A stretch of DNA of 6,110 nt from Puniceicoccales bacterium (GTDB taxonomy: Bacteria > Verrucomicrobiota > Verrucomicrobiia > Opitutales > UBA953): the NCBI GenBank assembly GCA_031284845.1, contig JAITXH010000150.1:1-6110 (forward strand). Direction: 5' to 3'. Below, piece after piece: positions 6,075 through 6,110 of this stretch (position 1 is its first letter; each line of letters begins with the position of its first letter). The notes below the pieces were generated by a model, which made no database searches, was not told the origin of the DNA, and was given only the letters and a program-made list of their open reading frames with translations. A program made the position numbers and the translations under genes.

Positions 6075-6110
6075 GTTATATGTGTTATTGTCCCGTTGTC
6101 GGACAGTTGG

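Noticed and set aside
6075..6102. Minus-strand promoter CCGACA-N16-TATAAC before the secreted-protein gene
   Set aside because: Transcription would start near 6068, after the only plausible ribosome-binding site at 6069-6074, so the two calls conflict.

Overview
The window most resembles a high-GC Gram-negative anaerobe or facultative anaerobe. It carries a class III (oxygen-sensitive) ribonucleotide reductase and an RND-type outer-membrane factor lipoprotein. None of the gene starts has a strong Shine-Dalgarno, and the intergenic DNA is full of short-period palindromic repeats. That combination made me think of Verrucomicrobiota (Opitutales-like), but this is an impression and not a proven assignment.

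Layout. Positions 1-1513 (minus strand) hold a NodT/OprM-type outer-membrane factor whose last residues run off the left edge. Positions 1514-1911 are an AT-rich divergent intergenic region with several repeat or palindrome signals. Positions 1912-4434 (plus strand) encode an anaerobic ribonucleoside-triphosphate reductase, NrdD, with an ATP-cone and an unusual Ala/Pro/His-rich N-terminal extension. No activase gene (nrdG) is visible. Positions 4435-4732 are a repeat-dense region with three unrelated short-period repeats in series: CACAAAAG units, GGTC units, and a 167-bp inverted-repeat element built on ACCACGGATT-CACGGAT. Positions 4676-6060 (minus strand) hold two AT-rich genes with an ATGA stop/start overlap. 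They are a secreted protein of unrecognised family and, downstream of it, a truncated paralogue of that protein.

How the parts relate. The OMF and nrdD are divergently transcribed and share one intergenic region, but they have no obvious functional link. The most notable local story is at 4566-4984. The small downstream gene resembles an internal segment of its upstream neighbour. The resemblance stops at the codon where the inverted-repeat element begins, and the element supplies the last 18 codons and the stop. This looks like a tandem duplication later cut short by a mobile or amplifying repeat. The 4676-6060 block also has visibly lower GC than the OMF and nrdD genes (21 of 60 bases at 5101-5160, against 38 of 60 at 3001-3060), which is compatible with a different origin. 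I did not find a convincing new defence or signalling system here.
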